Assembly (NCBI RefSeq): GCF_042651785.1
Contig: NZ_JBHSEC010000019.1
Coordinates: forward strand, 248,001-312,000
Source of the DNA: Chungangia koreensis
GTDB taxonomy: Bacteria > Bacillota > Bacilli > Bacillales_A > Planococcaceae
DNA: 64,000 nucleotides
Direction: 5' to 3'
Under the pieces are notes generated by a model. That model searched no databases. It was not told the origin of the DNA and saw only the letters and a program-made list of their open reading frames with translations. Shown piece after piece: positions 26,785 through 36,011 of this stretch (positions are counted from its first letter, which is position 1; each line of letters starts with the position of its first letter). The translations under genes and the position numbers were made by a program.

Positions 26785-27812
26785 GCATTCGCCTCCAAGT
26801 TTGCCTGTATGATGAAACCCCATTTGCTATACTCCGTCAAGAAGCCGTCGTGCCCGAATTTCGTATGAACAAGATGGAAGTTTCCATTTGGCACTGAATG
26901 CGTGAATTCACGAATTCTTTCTGACGGATAAATTAAGTCATAGGTGAATCCGATCGCAGCCACTTTCGCTTTGTAACCCTTCACTGCCCCCCGGAATCCA
27001 CCTCTTCCTTTGCCAATGTCATGGGAGTTCATTGCCCGTAGTAGGGTCAGATAACTATTCGGATCAAAACGGCCGGTGATTTTCCTACCCATATGTTTCA
27101 TGTACGATTCCACTTCGTAAATGCCGTCAGATCGCTCCTCGCGATTGAAACGTTGCGAAAAGAGTTCCTGGCTCCGGTATGAAACCATACCTGCAATCCT
27201 TGCAGTTTCGAAGCCTTTTACATCTGTGGCACTTCTATAGTTTCCAGCTCTAAAATGAGGATCTTGCTCGATTGCATGGATCCCGATGTAGTTGAATGCA
27301 ATTCCATAATCACTCAACTCGGGGGTGACAGCCAACGGGATGAGCAACTCCATATCATCCGGATACAATAGACCCCATTCAAGCACCTGCATCCCGCCCA
27401 ATGAACCACCAATGACCGCAAAAACCCTCGAAATCCCTAAGTTCTCTAATCCCTTTTTTTCAGCGTGAACTATATCCCGGATTGTAATGGAGGGAAAATC
27501 TGCACGATATGGCTTACCTGTTTCGGGATTGATGTGTAGCGGTCCAGTCGAGCCATTGCAGCCTCCTATTACGTTAAACGTGATTACACGATATCGGTTT
27601 GTATCCAAAGGACATTGAGGTCCGACAAGCCCCGCCCACCAGCCGGGCAATGCAGAGGAGCCGACTGTAAGATGATTGCCAGTCAACGCATGACAGGCGA
27701 GGATGACCGGGGCATCTGCCGGTCCAGAGATTTCATAGGCGAGCTCCACATCCAAAAGAAGTGCTCCCGACTCTAAGACCAAATTCCCAATTCCAACAAC
27801 ACCAATTGTCAT
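26757..27812 (-). CDS. metX: Homoserine O-acetyltransferase (MetX)
   Basis: A 351-residue alpha/beta-hydrolase-fold acyltransferase. Catalytic serine in VIGGSLGGMQVLEW; later motif TKFGHDGFLTEY supplies the His, with Asp in FTYDLIYPSER. It activates homoserine for direct sulfhydrylation by MetY. Family members may use acetyl- or succinyl-CoA; acetyl is assumed here from metY beside it. AGAGGAGGG precedes ATG 27812. Its end overlaps hom by 28 bp. Confidence 0.94.
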   Translation of the reverse strand: MTIGVVGIGNLVLESGALLLDVELAYEISGPADAPVILACHALTGNHLTVGSSALPGWWAGLVGPQCPLDTNRYRVITFNVIGGCNGSTGPLHINPETGKPYRADFPSITIRDIVHAEKKGLENLGISRVFAVIGGSLGGMQVLEWGLLYPDDMELLIPLAVTPELSDYGIAFNYIGIHAIEQDPHFRAGNYRSATDVKGFETARIAGMVSYRSQELFSQRFNREERSDGIYEVESYMKHMGRKITGRFDPNSYLTLLRAMNSHDIGKGRGGFRGAVKGYKAKVAAIGFTYDLIYPSERIREFTHSVPNGNFHLVHTKFGHDGFLTEYSKWGFIIQANLEANACKPLKLHY

Positions 27813-27830
27813 CCTGCGCCCTCCTCTTTG

Positions 27831-29120
27831 TTAAATAGATACGGGTACTGCTTCTTCGATTGCCTGACCGAGGTCTTGCACGATATCCTCTAACGCTTCT
27901 GTTCCTACAGAAAGACGGATTAATTCTTCTGACACACCAGACTTTTTCAAGTCATCCGTGTTCAACTGCTGGTGAGTAGTCGATGCAGGGTGGATAATTA
28001 GAGATTTTGAATCACCTACATTGGCGACATGCGACCAGATTTTCACGTGATCAATCACTTTACGCCCTGCATCTCTTCCTCCTTTGACTCCAAAGTTCAA
28101 GACCGATCCGAAACCGTTCTTCAAGTATTTTGTTGCCGCTTCATATGATGGGTGGCCTTCTAACCCTATATAATTCACCCATTCCACAGAAGAATTATTC
28201 GATAAGTATTCAGCTACAGCAAGCGCATTCTGGTTTTGTTTCTCCACGCGGAGGTGAAGAGTCTCCAGCCCTTGTAGGAAAGCAAATGCATGATCCGGAC
28301 TCAAGCAAGGTCCGAAATCTCGAAGCAATTGTACACGCAGCTTAGTAGCGAATGCTGCATTCGGAACATCTACGCCATAGCGAATTCCATGATACGAAGC
28401 ATCAGGTTCCGTAAAGTATGGGAATTTCGGAGAATTCCAATCGAAGTTACCGCCATCTACTACAATTCCTCCAATGGCTATTCCATGACCACCAATCCAT
28501 TTTGTTGCAGAATGCACAACGATATTGGCACCGAACTCGATCGGATTGCAACCGTATGGACTTGGGAATGTATTGTCAATGATTAGCGGAACTCCGTTTT
28601 CTTTTGCAATCGCCGCAACAGCTTCAATATCTAAAACTAGTAAACTCGGATTTCCGATGGATTCAGCAAAAATCGCTTTCGTTTTTTCCGTAATGGCTGC
28701 TCGGAAGTTTTCCGGATCTGCAGCATCGACGAACTTTACTTTAATGCCATAGCGAGGAAGCGTGACCGCAAACAAATTGAAGGTCCCCCCGTACAGATTG
28801 CTTGCAGCTACAATCTCATCACCAGAACTTGCGATATTCAAAATAGCAAACGAGATGGCAGCCATCCCTGAAGATAGAGCAACCGCAGCAGTTCCCTTCT
28901 CGAGCAGTGCAATACGCTGCTCAAATACATCGACAGTCGGGTTCATAATCCGGGAGTAAATATTGCCACTTTCCTCTAAGGCAAATAATTTCTGAGCATG
29001 TTCTGTATCACGGAACACATAAGAAGTTGTACGGTAAAGCGGGACAGCTCTGGCTCCTGTTACAGGATCCGGCTGTTGTCCTCCATGAAGTAGCAGGGTT
29101 TCGGGTTGAAAATTAGTCAT
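27831..29120 (-). CDS. metY: O-acetylhomoserine sulfhydrylase (MetY)
   Basis: A 429-residue PLP enzyme of the Cys/Met metabolism family that makes homocysteine from O-acetylhomoserine and sulfide. The PLP lysine lies in VHSATKWIGGHG; other family marks are LYRTTSYVF, ALSSGMAAISFAIL, NPSLLVLDIEAV and RLSVGTEALEDIVQDL. AAGGAGG precedes the start. First gene of metY-metX-hom, controlled by the upstream SAM riboswitch. Confidence 0.95.
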   Translation of the reverse strand: MTNFQPETLLLHGGQQPDPVTGARAVPLYRTTSYVFRDTEHAQKLFALEESGNIYSRIMNPTVDVFEQRIALLEKGTAAVALSSGMAAISFAILNIASSGDEIVAASNLYGGTFNLFAVTLPRYGIKVKFVDAADPENFRAAITEKTKAIFAESIGNPSLLVLDIEAVAAIAKENGVPLIIDNTFPSPYGCNPIEFGANIVVHSATKWIGGHGIAIGGIVVDGGNFDWNSPKFPYFTEPDASYHGIRYGVDVPNAAFATKLRVQLLRDFGPCLSPDHAFAFLQGLETLHLRVEKQNQNALAVAEYLSNNSSVEWVNYIGLEGHPSYEAATKYLKNGFGSVLNFGVKGGRDAGRKVIDHVKIWSHVANVGDSKSLIIHPASTTHQQLNTDDLKKSGVSEELIRLSVGTEALEDIVQDLGQAIEEAVPVSI

Positions 29121-29181
29121 TGGTATTCCTCCTTTATGATGTGGGGTCGATGGAATGCGGAGGAGAGGATTTTCAGGAAAT

Positions 29182-29208
29182 AAAAAACCCTCTTCCTAAG
29201 AAGAGGGT
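29182..29208 (-). terminator. Regulatory terminator of the SAM riboswitch
   Basis: Leftward ACCCTCTTCTTAGGAAGAGGGT hairpin followed by TTTTTT. SAM binding upstream should favour this hairpin and stop transcription of metYX-hom. Confidence 0.93.
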
Positions 29209-29226
29209 ATGCATACGCGTATTCCT

Positions 29227-29334
29227 CCCCTTATCTTTCAGACCTTCCAGTCTGTAGGATTTAGCACCATAGCAATTGGATTGCCGGTTGCCGGGCATCG
29301 TCGGGCCTATTCCCTCCGCCGCTCTCGATAAGAG
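29227..29334 (-). ncRNA. SAM-I (S-box) riboswitch aptamer
   Basis: Leftward leader with S-box signatures: P1 CTCTTATC pairing with GATAAGGG, then AGAGCGGCGGAGGGA, GGCCCGACGATGCCCGGCAACC, GGTGCTAAATCC and GAAAGATAAG. The aptamer is followed by an intrinsic terminator and then metY. It senses S-adenosylmethionine and turns the operon off when SAM is plentiful. Confidence 0.95.
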
Positions 29335-29366
29335 TGTATTCGATTCAATTTTTCCATCTGATGAAG

Positions 29367-29395
29367 AGTATGCAGCGAATTGATGAAAAAGTCAA
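29367..29395 (-). promoter_or_regulatory. Promoter of metY-metX-hom
   Basis: Leftward TTGACT, 17-bp spacer, CATACT, placed about 30 bp before the riboswitch. Confidence 0.6.
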
Positions 29396-29477
29396 ACAAA
29401 AAAGATTATTTTATTTATGAATCTTTTTTAAAGGCTATCCGTTAAATAGTACAAATGAACTTTAGGGAAGTGGAAAG

Positions 29478-30101
29478 ATGTTGGCTATATGGATCGTCGC
29501 CGTTCTGCTGACAGGCTATGTCATCGGATGTGCACATGGCTCAGTATTGGCACAAAGATTGTCTGGCGTTGACTTAAAAGAAACTGGGGTGAAAAACGCA
29601 GGCGCCTCAAATGCCACCATCGTATTAGGGAAAAAATATGGTGCCCTCGTGGCATTGGTCGATATAGGAAAAGGGGCATTAACAATAATCGTTCTACGAA
29701 TGCTGTTAGGGAATGCTTTTTCCGAGGAAGTGGTCTGGACGTTGCTGTTCTTGGCGGGAGCCGCAGTTGTGATTGGTCATAACTTCCCATTCTACATGAA
29801 ATTCAATGGAGGAAAAGGAACTGCTACAGTCATTGGAGTGTTACTAGCACTCGACTGGCGGATTGGCCTTGCCGGTCTGGCTCTTTTCATCGCAGCCTCT
29901 CTTCTATCAAATTACATCGTCGTCGGCGTTCTCATGTTATATGTTACCTTATTAGTTGTCGCTGTGTGGATGGCTGAAGGTGCTTGGCCGATTGTTACCG
30001 CTGCAGGTTTGTTCCTACTTGCACTTTGGAAGCATATCGAAAACTTCCAGCGTATAAAAGAGGGGACGGAAAAAAAGGTGCGAACTGTCATTAAACGGTG
30101 A
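29478..30101 (+). CDS. PlsY-family glycerol-3-phosphate acyltransferase-like protein
   Basis: A 207-residue membrane protein with the three PlsY motifs: GVKNAGASNATIVLGKKYG, IGHNFPFYMKFNGGKGTAT and KHIENFQRIKEGTEKK. PlsY uses acyl-phosphate to acylate glycerol-3-phosphate at the start of phospholipid synthesis. Motif 1 departs from the usual GSGNxGATN (GVKN), so it may be a second, divergent paralogue rather than the essential enzyme. Confidence 0.8.
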   Translation: MLAIWIVAVLLTGYVIGCAHGSVLAQRLSGVDLKETGVKNAGASNATIVLGKKYGALVALVDIGKGALTIIVLRMLLGNAFSEEVVWTLLFLAGAAVVIGHNFPFYMKFNGGKGTATVIGVLLALDWRIGLAGLALFIAASLLSNYIVVGVLMLYVTLLVVAVWMAEGAWPIVTAAGLFLLALWKHIENFQRIKEGTEKKVRTVIKR

Positions 30102-30198
30102 AAAAAAAAGCAACTTACAGGAACCTCGTTTCAGTATGCTATAATAATAGTGTACGAAAATAAGTTTTATCCATTGGATAAAATGAAATGAGGGAATC

Positions 30199-30429
30199 GT
30201 GTTGACATTTGCAAGACAAGAGAAAGAATTAAGTCCTTTCGTGGCTGCGCGCTATGTCGGCGAGGAAATTGAATTTTCGCGTAATGGATTCGATGTAAAA
30301 GGCCGGATCCATAAAATCTTGGAACACTCAGTCATCGTAGAAATGTCAGATGAAGACGCTCTTAGCATTGGGGCAAAATCGAATTTGACAGTGGTATCTC
30401 ATAAGAAGTATTCGGTTAAGTCATCATAA
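30199..30429 (+). CDS. DUF2187-like small KOW-type protein
   Basis: A 76-residue protein with a small beta-barrel pattern (YVGEEIEFSRNGFDVKGRIHKILEHSVIVEMS) ending in VVSHKKYSVKSS. It resembles the DUF2187/YkvS family, of unknown role. Start is GTG 30199 (GAGGG upstream), TTG 30202 being possible. A strong terminator follows. Confidence 0.75.
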   Translation: MLTFARQEKELSPFVAARYVGEEIEFSRNGFDVKGRIHKILEHSVIVEMSDEDALSIGAKSNLTVVSHKKYSVKSS

Positions 30430-30434
30430 TATGC

Positions 30435-30463
30435 AAAGCAATCGCATCTGCGATTGCTTTTTT
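30435..30463 (+). terminator. Intrinsic terminator
   Basis: AAAGCAATCGCA / TGCGATTGCTTT stem followed by TTT. Confidence 0.93.
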
Positions 30464-30531
30464 ATTATTCTGAATTCCTCTAAAGAGTTGAAAGTGCTAA
30501 AATGAAACCATTGAATAAGGAGGAGATAGAG

Positions 30532-31758
30532 ATGAAAGAAATATTGATTGAACGGCTTGTCCGTTATGCCAAAATAGATACACAATCGGATGCGGAAAGT
30601 ACGACTTGCCCTTCCACGCCGGGACAGTGGGATCTACTCCATTTATTAGAAAAAGAGCTCAGCGAAATCGGCTTAGAAGAAATCACTCTGGACGAAAACG
30701 GCTATTTATTTGCCACGTTGCCTGCTAATACCGATAAGGATGTTCCCGTAATCGGATTCCTTGCGCACGTGGATACAGCCACAGATTACTCTGGTAAAAA
30801 TGTAAACCCTCAACGTGTAGACAACTACAAAGGTGGAGACATTCAATTAAACGCTAATACCGTACTCTCCCCTTCTGAATTTCCAGAGCTTCAAAACTAT
30901 ATCGGACACACCCTGCTAACAACCGATGGAACGACACTATTAGGTGCAGATGATAAAGCAGGTATTGCGGAAATCATGACAGCGATGGAATATCTGGTGA
31001 ACCATCCGGAAATAAAACACGGAAAAATCCGTGTCGGCTTTAACCCAGATGAAGAAATTGGACGCGGCCCTCATAAATTCGACGTTCCGGTATTCGGTGC
31101 AAAATACGCGTATACAATGGACGGCGGTCCACTTGGGGAACTACAATACGAAAGCTTCAATGCAGCCGGCGTAAAATTGACGACACACGGGAAAAGTGTC
31201 CATCCTGGCTCCGCAAAGAATAAGATGGTCAATGCCATCACGATCGCCACTAAGTTCCAGTCATATATGCCGGAGGACGAGGTTCCTGAAAAAACAGACG
31301 GTTATGAAGGGTTCATACACCTCATGAACTTCAATGGCAATGTAGAAAAAGCTACCCTTGCTTACATTATCCGCGACCATGATCGTGAAAAATTCGAAGC
31401 GAAGAAACAATTGATGAAAGATGCCGCATCTAAACTTCAAGCGGAATACGGTGAAAAAGCCCTCAAGTTGGAAATCAACGACCAATATTACAATATGGGC
31501 GAAAAAATCCTGCCAGTTAAAGAGATTGTCGATATCGCTTATGAAGCTATGAAAGAATTGGATATCGAACCTGTCGTCGTTCCTGTTCGTGGCGGAACTG
31601 ATGGTTCTCAGTTATCATTCATGGGAATGCCGACACCTAATATTTTTGGCGGTGGGGAAAACTTCCACGGCAAATATGAGTACGTATCTGCTGACAATAT
31701 GGTGAAAGCAACTGAAGTGATCATTAAAGTAGCAGAGTTGTTCGAACAGCGCGGATAA
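30532..31758 (+). CDS. pepT: Peptidase T (tripeptide aminopeptidase)
   Basis: A 408-residue M20-family di-zinc aminopeptidase that trims the N-terminal residue from tripeptides. Metal ligands are in FLAHVDTATDYSG and LLGADDKAGIAEIMTA; the catalytic Glu-Glu is in FNPDEEIGRG; further ligands in TMDGGPLGEL and IFGGGENFHGKYE. ATG 30532 follows AAGGAGG and gives the usual family length; an ATG ten codons upstream lies before the ribosome site. Confidence 0.95.
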   Translation: MKEILIERLVRYAKIDTQSDAESTTCPSTPGQWDLLHLLEKELSEIGLEEITLDENGYLFATLPANTDKDVPVIGFLAHVDTATDYSGKNVNPQRVDNYKGGDIQLNANTVLSPSEFPELQNYIGHTLLTTDGTTLLGADDKAGIAEIMTAMEYLVNHPEIKHGKIRVGFNPDEEIGRGPHKFDVPVFGAKYAYTMDGGPLGELQYESFNAAGVKLTTHGKSVHPGSAKNKMVNAITIATKFQSYMPEDEVPEKTDGYEGFIHLMNFNGNVEKATLAYIIRDHDREKFEAKKQLMKDAASKLQAEYGEKALKLEINDQYYNMGEKILPVKEIVDIAYEAMKELDIEPVVVPVRGGTDGSQLSFMGMPTPNIFGGGENFHGKYEYVSADNMVKATEVIIKVAELFEQRG

Positions 31759-31773
31759 TACAGGGGTGGTCTT

Positions 31774-32739
31774 ATGAGGGAAATATCACTGGGGCTTTTA
31801 GCGTCATTATTCTTTGCGGTCACTTTTGTATTGAACCGTTCCATGGAACTGTCAGGCGGAAGCTGGCTTTGGAGTTCGTCTCTCCGATTTCTATTCATGC
31901 TGCCCTTCCTCCTACTGATTGTCACTATCAGGAATGGAACCGGTCCGGTATTTCGAGAGATTAAGGAAAAGCCTCTTCCTTGGTTAAGTTGGAGCATCGT
32001 AGCATTCGTTCTTTTTTACGCTCCATTGACCTTTGCTTCTGGCTATAGTCCCGGTTGGTTAGTAGCGGGAACTTGGCAGCTGACGATCATTGCGGGGGTA
32101 TTGCTCGCTCCGTTCTTCTTCGTGAAAAGGCAGACGATGTATGATGAACAACTAATCAGACAGCAAATTCCGGTGAAATCCCTTTTGACCTCGTTGATCA
32201 TTTTAGTTGGAGTTGTTTTGATTCAGCTGCCGAATGCCCAGTCAACTGATGTACGGTCTTTTTGGCTTGGTGTATTGCCAGTAGTGGTTGCAGCATTCGC
32301 TTATCCACTTGGCAATCGAAAAATGATGGAAATTTGCGGAGGGAGACTGGATCCATTTCAGCGTGTGCTTGGCATGACACTTATGACAATTCCAATTTGG
32401 CTGATTTTTGCCTGTTATGCCTTGGTGACAGTGGGGGTTCCTTCTTCAGGACAAGTAATCCAGTCCCTTATTGTCGCTATCAGTTCCGGCGTAATTGCGA
32501 CAACTCTATTCTTCATGGCGACTGACCGTGTAAAAGATTATCAAGGAAAACTGGCAGCGGTCGAAGCGACCCAGTCAACTGAACTTCTTTTTGCCATTAT
32601 GGGTGAGATGATTCTTCTATCCCTCCCTTTGCCTGGACCTATAGCGTTAGTAGGAATTGTGGCGATTGTAATCGGTATGTCCATTCATAGTATGATCACC
32701 GCTAAAGAAGAACGCAAAAAAACGCCCGTTGCCGCATAG
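31774..32739 (+). CDS. Multidrug-efflux-type DMT transporter
   Basis: A 321-residue, ten-helix protein of the drug/metabolite superfamily, resembling the putative multidrug resistance efflux (EmrE-like) family: MREISLGLLASLFFAVTFVLNRSMELSGGSWLWSSSLRF, FASGYSPGWLVAGTWQLTIIAG, LAAVEATQSTELLFA. The substrate is unknown. GGGGTGG precedes the ATG; it lies 15 bp after pepT, so the two may be co-transcribed. Confidence 0.82.
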   Translation: MREISLGLLASLFFAVTFVLNRSMELSGGSWLWSSSLRFLFMLPFLLLIVTIRNGTGPVFREIKEKPLPWLSWSIVAFVLFYAPLTFASGYSPGWLVAGTWQLTIIAGVLLAPFFFVKRQTMYDEQLIRQQIPVKSLLTSLIILVGVVLIQLPNAQSTDVRSFWLGVLPVVVAAFAYPLGNRKMMEICGGRLDPFQRVLGMTLMTIPIWLIFACYALVTVGVPSSGQVIQSLIVAISSGVIATTLFFMATDRVKDYQGKLAAVEATQSTELLFAIMGEMILLSLPLPGPIALVGIVAIVIGMSIHSMITAKEERKKTPVAA

Positions 32740-32755
32740 GCACGGGCATTTTTTA
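32724..32755 (+). terminator. Terminator overlapping the end of the DMT gene
   Basis: GCCCGT-TGCC / GGC-ACGGGC hairpin, including the stop codon in its loop region, followed by ATTTTTT. Confidence 0.9.
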
Positions 32756-32757
32756 TG

Positions 32758-33321
32758 TTAAGGAATATACAATTCCCGAACTTGGATGACGTGCCCATTT
32801 GAAATGTAAAACTCGAAAAAGAATTGACGGGATGGATTAAATTCTCCAATAGTCCTAACTTCCATATCAGTCCCGTTCAGAACGAATAGAGTTAATTCTT
32901 CTGCAATCGGAAAAGATTCAGCTTCTTCCTTATCATTGATGATTTCAAAACCATTCGGGGCATCTGGACTTTCTACTTTCTCAGCAAAATCTATCGATAT
33001 GAAATCATTCTCCGCCTCTCGAATAAAACCTGTCCGGATTTCTATATCTGGCAAATGAACAATTAAGTCATCCAGCATTTGCTGTTGTCTTCTCAACTCA
33101 CCGTAACCTAAGCCATCATGACTCATGATCATTTGCTCTAAAATCTCCATGTTCTTTTGGGTATCGTTCAACTGATCCTTTAGTAAACCGAGTTCCTCTT
33201 TAAGTTTCGAAATTTCTTTTGATTCCTCCGCTACTTGACTTTGCAGATTTTCCGGCTCTGACTCTGTACAACCCGTAAGAAATAAAAGGATACCACTAAA
33301 TAAGATATACAACTTTTTCAT
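32758..33321 (-). CDS. Coiled-coil lipoprotein
   Basis: A 187-residue lipoprotein. Lipobox LTGC (mature Cys near residue 18), coiled coil EESKEISKLKEELGLLKDQLNDTQKNMEILEQMI, then a small beta-rich domain ending FFFEFYISNGHVIQVRELYIP. ATG 33321 is chosen (GAGGGTGA upstream at correct spacing). No function recognised; it is probably anchored on the outside of the membrane. Confidence 0.8.
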   Translation of the reverse strand: MKKLYILFSGILLFLTGCTESEPENLQSQVAEESKEISKLKEELGLLKDQLNDTQKNMEILEQMIMSHDGLGYGELRRQQQMLDDLIVHLPDIEIRTGFIREAENDFISIDFAEKVESPDAPNGFEIINDKEEAESFPIAEELTLFVLNGTDMEVRTIGEFNPSRQFFFEFYISNGHVIQVRELYIP

Positions 33322-33379
33322 CGTTCTCACCCTCTATAAGTTTGTATAGTTTATTCGGTGAGTGGATTAATAAACCCTG

Positions 33380-33418
33380 CAAAAACAAAAACACTGTAGG
33401 ACATTTCACCTGCAGTGT
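33380..33418 (-). terminator. Terminator of the YisP/CrtM-like gene
   Basis: Leftward ACACTGCAGG / CCTACAGTGT hairpin followed by TTTTTGTTTTTG. Confidence 0.9.
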
Positions 33419-33428
33419 TTCAATATAC

Positions 33429-34265
33429 TTATTTAACGGATTCTTCTTCCAATATATCCTCGACCACGCTTTCCACTTCATAGCGAGTCATTTTCTCTTT
33501 CCCTACCTTCATCACTTTCAATGTGTTTTCGGCAAGTGCTAATGGTATCTTGCAGAATAACGTAATGCTTCGGTTTTTTCCTTTGATATCCCTCATATAT
33601 TCTTTTGCCAAGTTCAGGTTTTCATCAGCATAGTGGAATAGGTCAGCCCTTGACCAACCATCAGGCAAATAACTTACTCCTCGTTCAGCATCCTCTTCCT
33701 GGTTTCGAAGGATGTTGACGATTTGCAGCCCTCGTCCATATCCAATCGCCAGCTCTCTGTCGGCCTCAATATTAGCATGCCATTTCCAAAGATCAGATAA
33801 CATGACCCCTACAAGACCAGCTACATAATATGTATAGTCATCGAGATCTTCTTTCGTGTTAATTTTCCAATTCCGCTCAGTCCACTTCGCCATCCCGTCT
33901 GCCATCTCGGCAGTCGATTCTGCCACCTTCCGGACAATCTCAGCGGGACAAACCGCAATCCAATCACCAAGGCGAAGCGTTACTTCCGGCAATACATCGC
34001 GGTATGGAGTCATCAAATCCTCATATTCGTCAGCATCAAAGCCTTCACGTAATAAATCAGCGGTTCTGCGCAACAATAATTGTTTCGTTTCACTCTGCAT
34101 TTCCGGATGATCTTCGATTTCATCGATGGCTCTCATACAGAGATATGCGGAGGAAACAGCTTGCTTTAAATTGCCTTCCAAAAAATTAATCGGTATATTA
34201 AACGTTCTGCTGGTCTTTTTAAGAATTGCTTTCGCATCTTTTTGTAATTCACTTAATTTACTCAT
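33429..34265 (-). CDS. Squalene/phytoene synthase family protein (YisP/CrtM-like)
   Basis: A 278-residue trans-isoprenyl diphosphate synthase family protein. First Asp-rich motif in CMRAIDEIEDHPE; YVAGLVGVML; second motif region GLQIVNILRNQEEDAERGVSYLP. The usual NILRDxxED reads NILRNQEED, one Asp being replaced by Asn. In B. subtilis, the relative YisP hydrolyses farnesyl diphosphate to farnesol. No desaturase or cyclase gene is nearby, so carotenoid synthesis is not implied. AATGGGGAGAA precedes the ATG. Confidence 0.85.
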   Translation of the reverse strand: MSKLSELQKDAKAILKKTSRTFNIPINFLEGNLKQAVSSAYLCMRAIDEIEDHPEMQSETKQLLLRRTADLLREGFDADEYEDLMTPYRDVLPEVTLRLGDWIAVCPAEIVRKVAESTAEMADGMAKWTERNWKINTKEDLDDYTYYVAGLVGVMLSDLWKWHANIEADRELAIGYGRGLQIVNILRNQEEDAERGVSYLPDGWSRADLFHYADENLNLAKEYMRDIKGKNRSITLFCKIPLALAENTLKVMKVGKEKMTRYEVESVVEDILEEESVK

Positions 34266-34366
34266 AGCGTTCTCCCCATTTCTAAGAATGGTTATTCTTC
34301 ATATTCCACTATATATTGTACCCCATAATCCCAAATCATTGAAAATTTTTGAACAAGCCCAAAACA

Positions 34367-34397
34367 AAAGATCCATCCCTCGAGGAAATGGATCTTT
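34367..34397 (-). terminator. Terminator of the GntP permease gene
   Basis: AAAGATCCAT / ATGGATCTTTT stem read leftward with T tail. Confidence 0.88.
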
Positions 34398-34401
34398 CAA
34401 C

Positions 34402-35847
34402 TTATACGATACCAAAAAATGTGTATAGTGCAATGACAACAAACACAGCCAATGTTTTGATCAGCGTGATAGCAAAAATATCTTTATAGGATTGTCTATG
34501 AGTTAATCCGGTAACAGCCAACAGTGTAATAACCGCTCCGTTATGCGGAAGCGTATCCATACCACCGGAAGCCATGGAAATAACACGGTGCATGACTTCA
34601 GGATCGATATTTGCTGCGGCGATCATCGCATTGTATTTGTCTTCCATTACACCAAGGGCAATCATCATTCCACCTGATGCGGACCCTGTAACACCAGCGA
34701 GTGTACTTGTCGTAACAGCCCCGTTCACAAGAGGGTTTGTGAACAAGCCACTTAGTCCATCACTAATCTTGGAGAAGCCAGGTAATGCAGCAATAATTCC
34801 GCCGAAACCATATTCAGATGCAGTATTCATTACAGCCAACAATGATCCCGCGATACTTACATTCAAACCAGCTTTGAAATCCGTTTTTACACGTCCCCAA
34901 CCATAGATCAACGCCGTAATAATACCTACGATTAATGCAATTTCGACAGACCAAATGGCCGCACTTGCTTTAACGTCAACTGAGTATGCATCAGCATTGT
35001 ATCCCATTACGCTTAACGCTGTAAAATCGAATCCGCCTTCGTACCATTTTGGAATTGCTCTCGTTAAATACAAGTTTAGGAGAGCTACCGATAATAATGG
35101 TACAAACGCTAATACTTGTCTAAGTGCTGAAGGATTATACGTGCTCTGTTGAATGTCTTCCCCTTTGTCCTTTTCAGCTTTTAAAATCGTATCATCACCA
35201 GGCATGCCATAATAGCCTTCGCCTTTACGTTTAGCTTGTCTCTTACGCCATTCTAAGTATGCTAAACCAGTTACCAATACGACTAAACCGCCGATAATCC
35301 CCAATACTGGAGCAGCGTAAATCGTTGTTCCGAAGAATTGAGTCGGAATTACGTTCTGAATTTGCGGCGTCCCAGGAATCGCATCCATCGTAAAGGTGAA
35401 TGCTCCAAGAGCAATCGTTGCAGGCATCAATCGTTTAGGAATATCTGCTTCTTTGAACAATTGAACCGCGAACGGATAGATTGCAAATACCGCAACGAAT
35501 AAGCTAACCCCACTATATGTAAGAATTGCGCCAAGCAATACAATCGTTAGCATCGCTTGTTTCGGACCGATTAAACGAACAATCGTTTTAGCGATTGATT
35601 CGGCGATCCCGGACATCTCGATTACTTTCCCGAATATAGCACCTAATAAGAATACCGGGAAGTAGCTCTTAATGAAGCCGACCATCTTTTCCATGAAAAT
35701 ACCGGAGTAGAATGGCAAGATGTTAGATGGGTCGATTAATGCTACAGCTAACAGTGCACATAGAGGTGCGAATAAGATGACAGAAAAACCGCGGTATGCA
35801 GTGAACATTAACAGACCTAAAGCTAATAGTATAATAAATAAATCCAT
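34402..35847 (-). CDS. GntP-family permease
   Basis: A 481-residue permease with about twelve helices. Marks of the gluconate/organic-acid:H+ symporter family are FLLGAIFGKVIEMSGIAESIAKTIVRLIG, SGVSLFVAVFAIYPFAVQLFKEADIP, TMDAIPGTPQIQNVIPTQFFG and VTGSASGGMMIALG. Likely substrates are sugar acids or hydroxy-acids; no catabolic gene nearby narrows it. AGGAGG precedes ATG 35847; the upstream 160 bp hold no gene. Confidence 0.87.
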   Translation of the reverse strand: MDLFIILLALGLLMFTAYRGFSVILFAPLCALLAVALIDPSNILPFYSGIFMEKMVGFIKSYFPVFLLGAIFGKVIEMSGIAESIAKTIVRLIGPKQAMLTIVLLGAILTYSGVSLFVAVFAIYPFAVQLFKEADIPKRLMPATIALGAFTFTMDAIPGTPQIQNVIPTQFFGTTIYAAPVLGIIGGLVVLVTGLAYLEWRKRQAKRKGEGYYGMPGDDTILKAEKDKGEDIQQSTYNPSALRQVLAFVPLLSVALLNLYLTRAIPKWYEGGFDFTALSVMGYNADAYSVDVKASAAIWSVEIALIVGIITALIYGWGRVKTDFKAGLNVSIAGSLLAVMNTASEYGFGGIIAALPGFSKISDGLSGLFTNPLVNGAVTTSTLAGVTGSASGGMMIALGVMEDKYNAMIAAANIDPEVMHRVISMASGGMDTLPHNGAVITLLAVTGLTHRQSYKDIFAITLIKTLAVFVVIALYTFFGIV

Positions 35848-35961
35848 ACTGTTCCTCCTATTTATTAAATAGAATAAATATGTTCGAATAGTAACAATAT
35901 CTCATCTGTCACAATTTTGTCAATGAATGCCCTTACAGTTTAAAAATTATAATTATTCCAA

Positions 35962-36000
35962 TAAAACAAAGAAACACTTAGGCTCAGAATATCCCAAGTG
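35962..36000 (-). terminator. Terminator of the ABC importer operon
   Basis: Leftward CACTTGGG / CCTAAGTG hairpin followed by TTTCTTTGTTTT. Confidence 0.8.
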
Positions 36001-36011
36001 CTTCCTTACCT

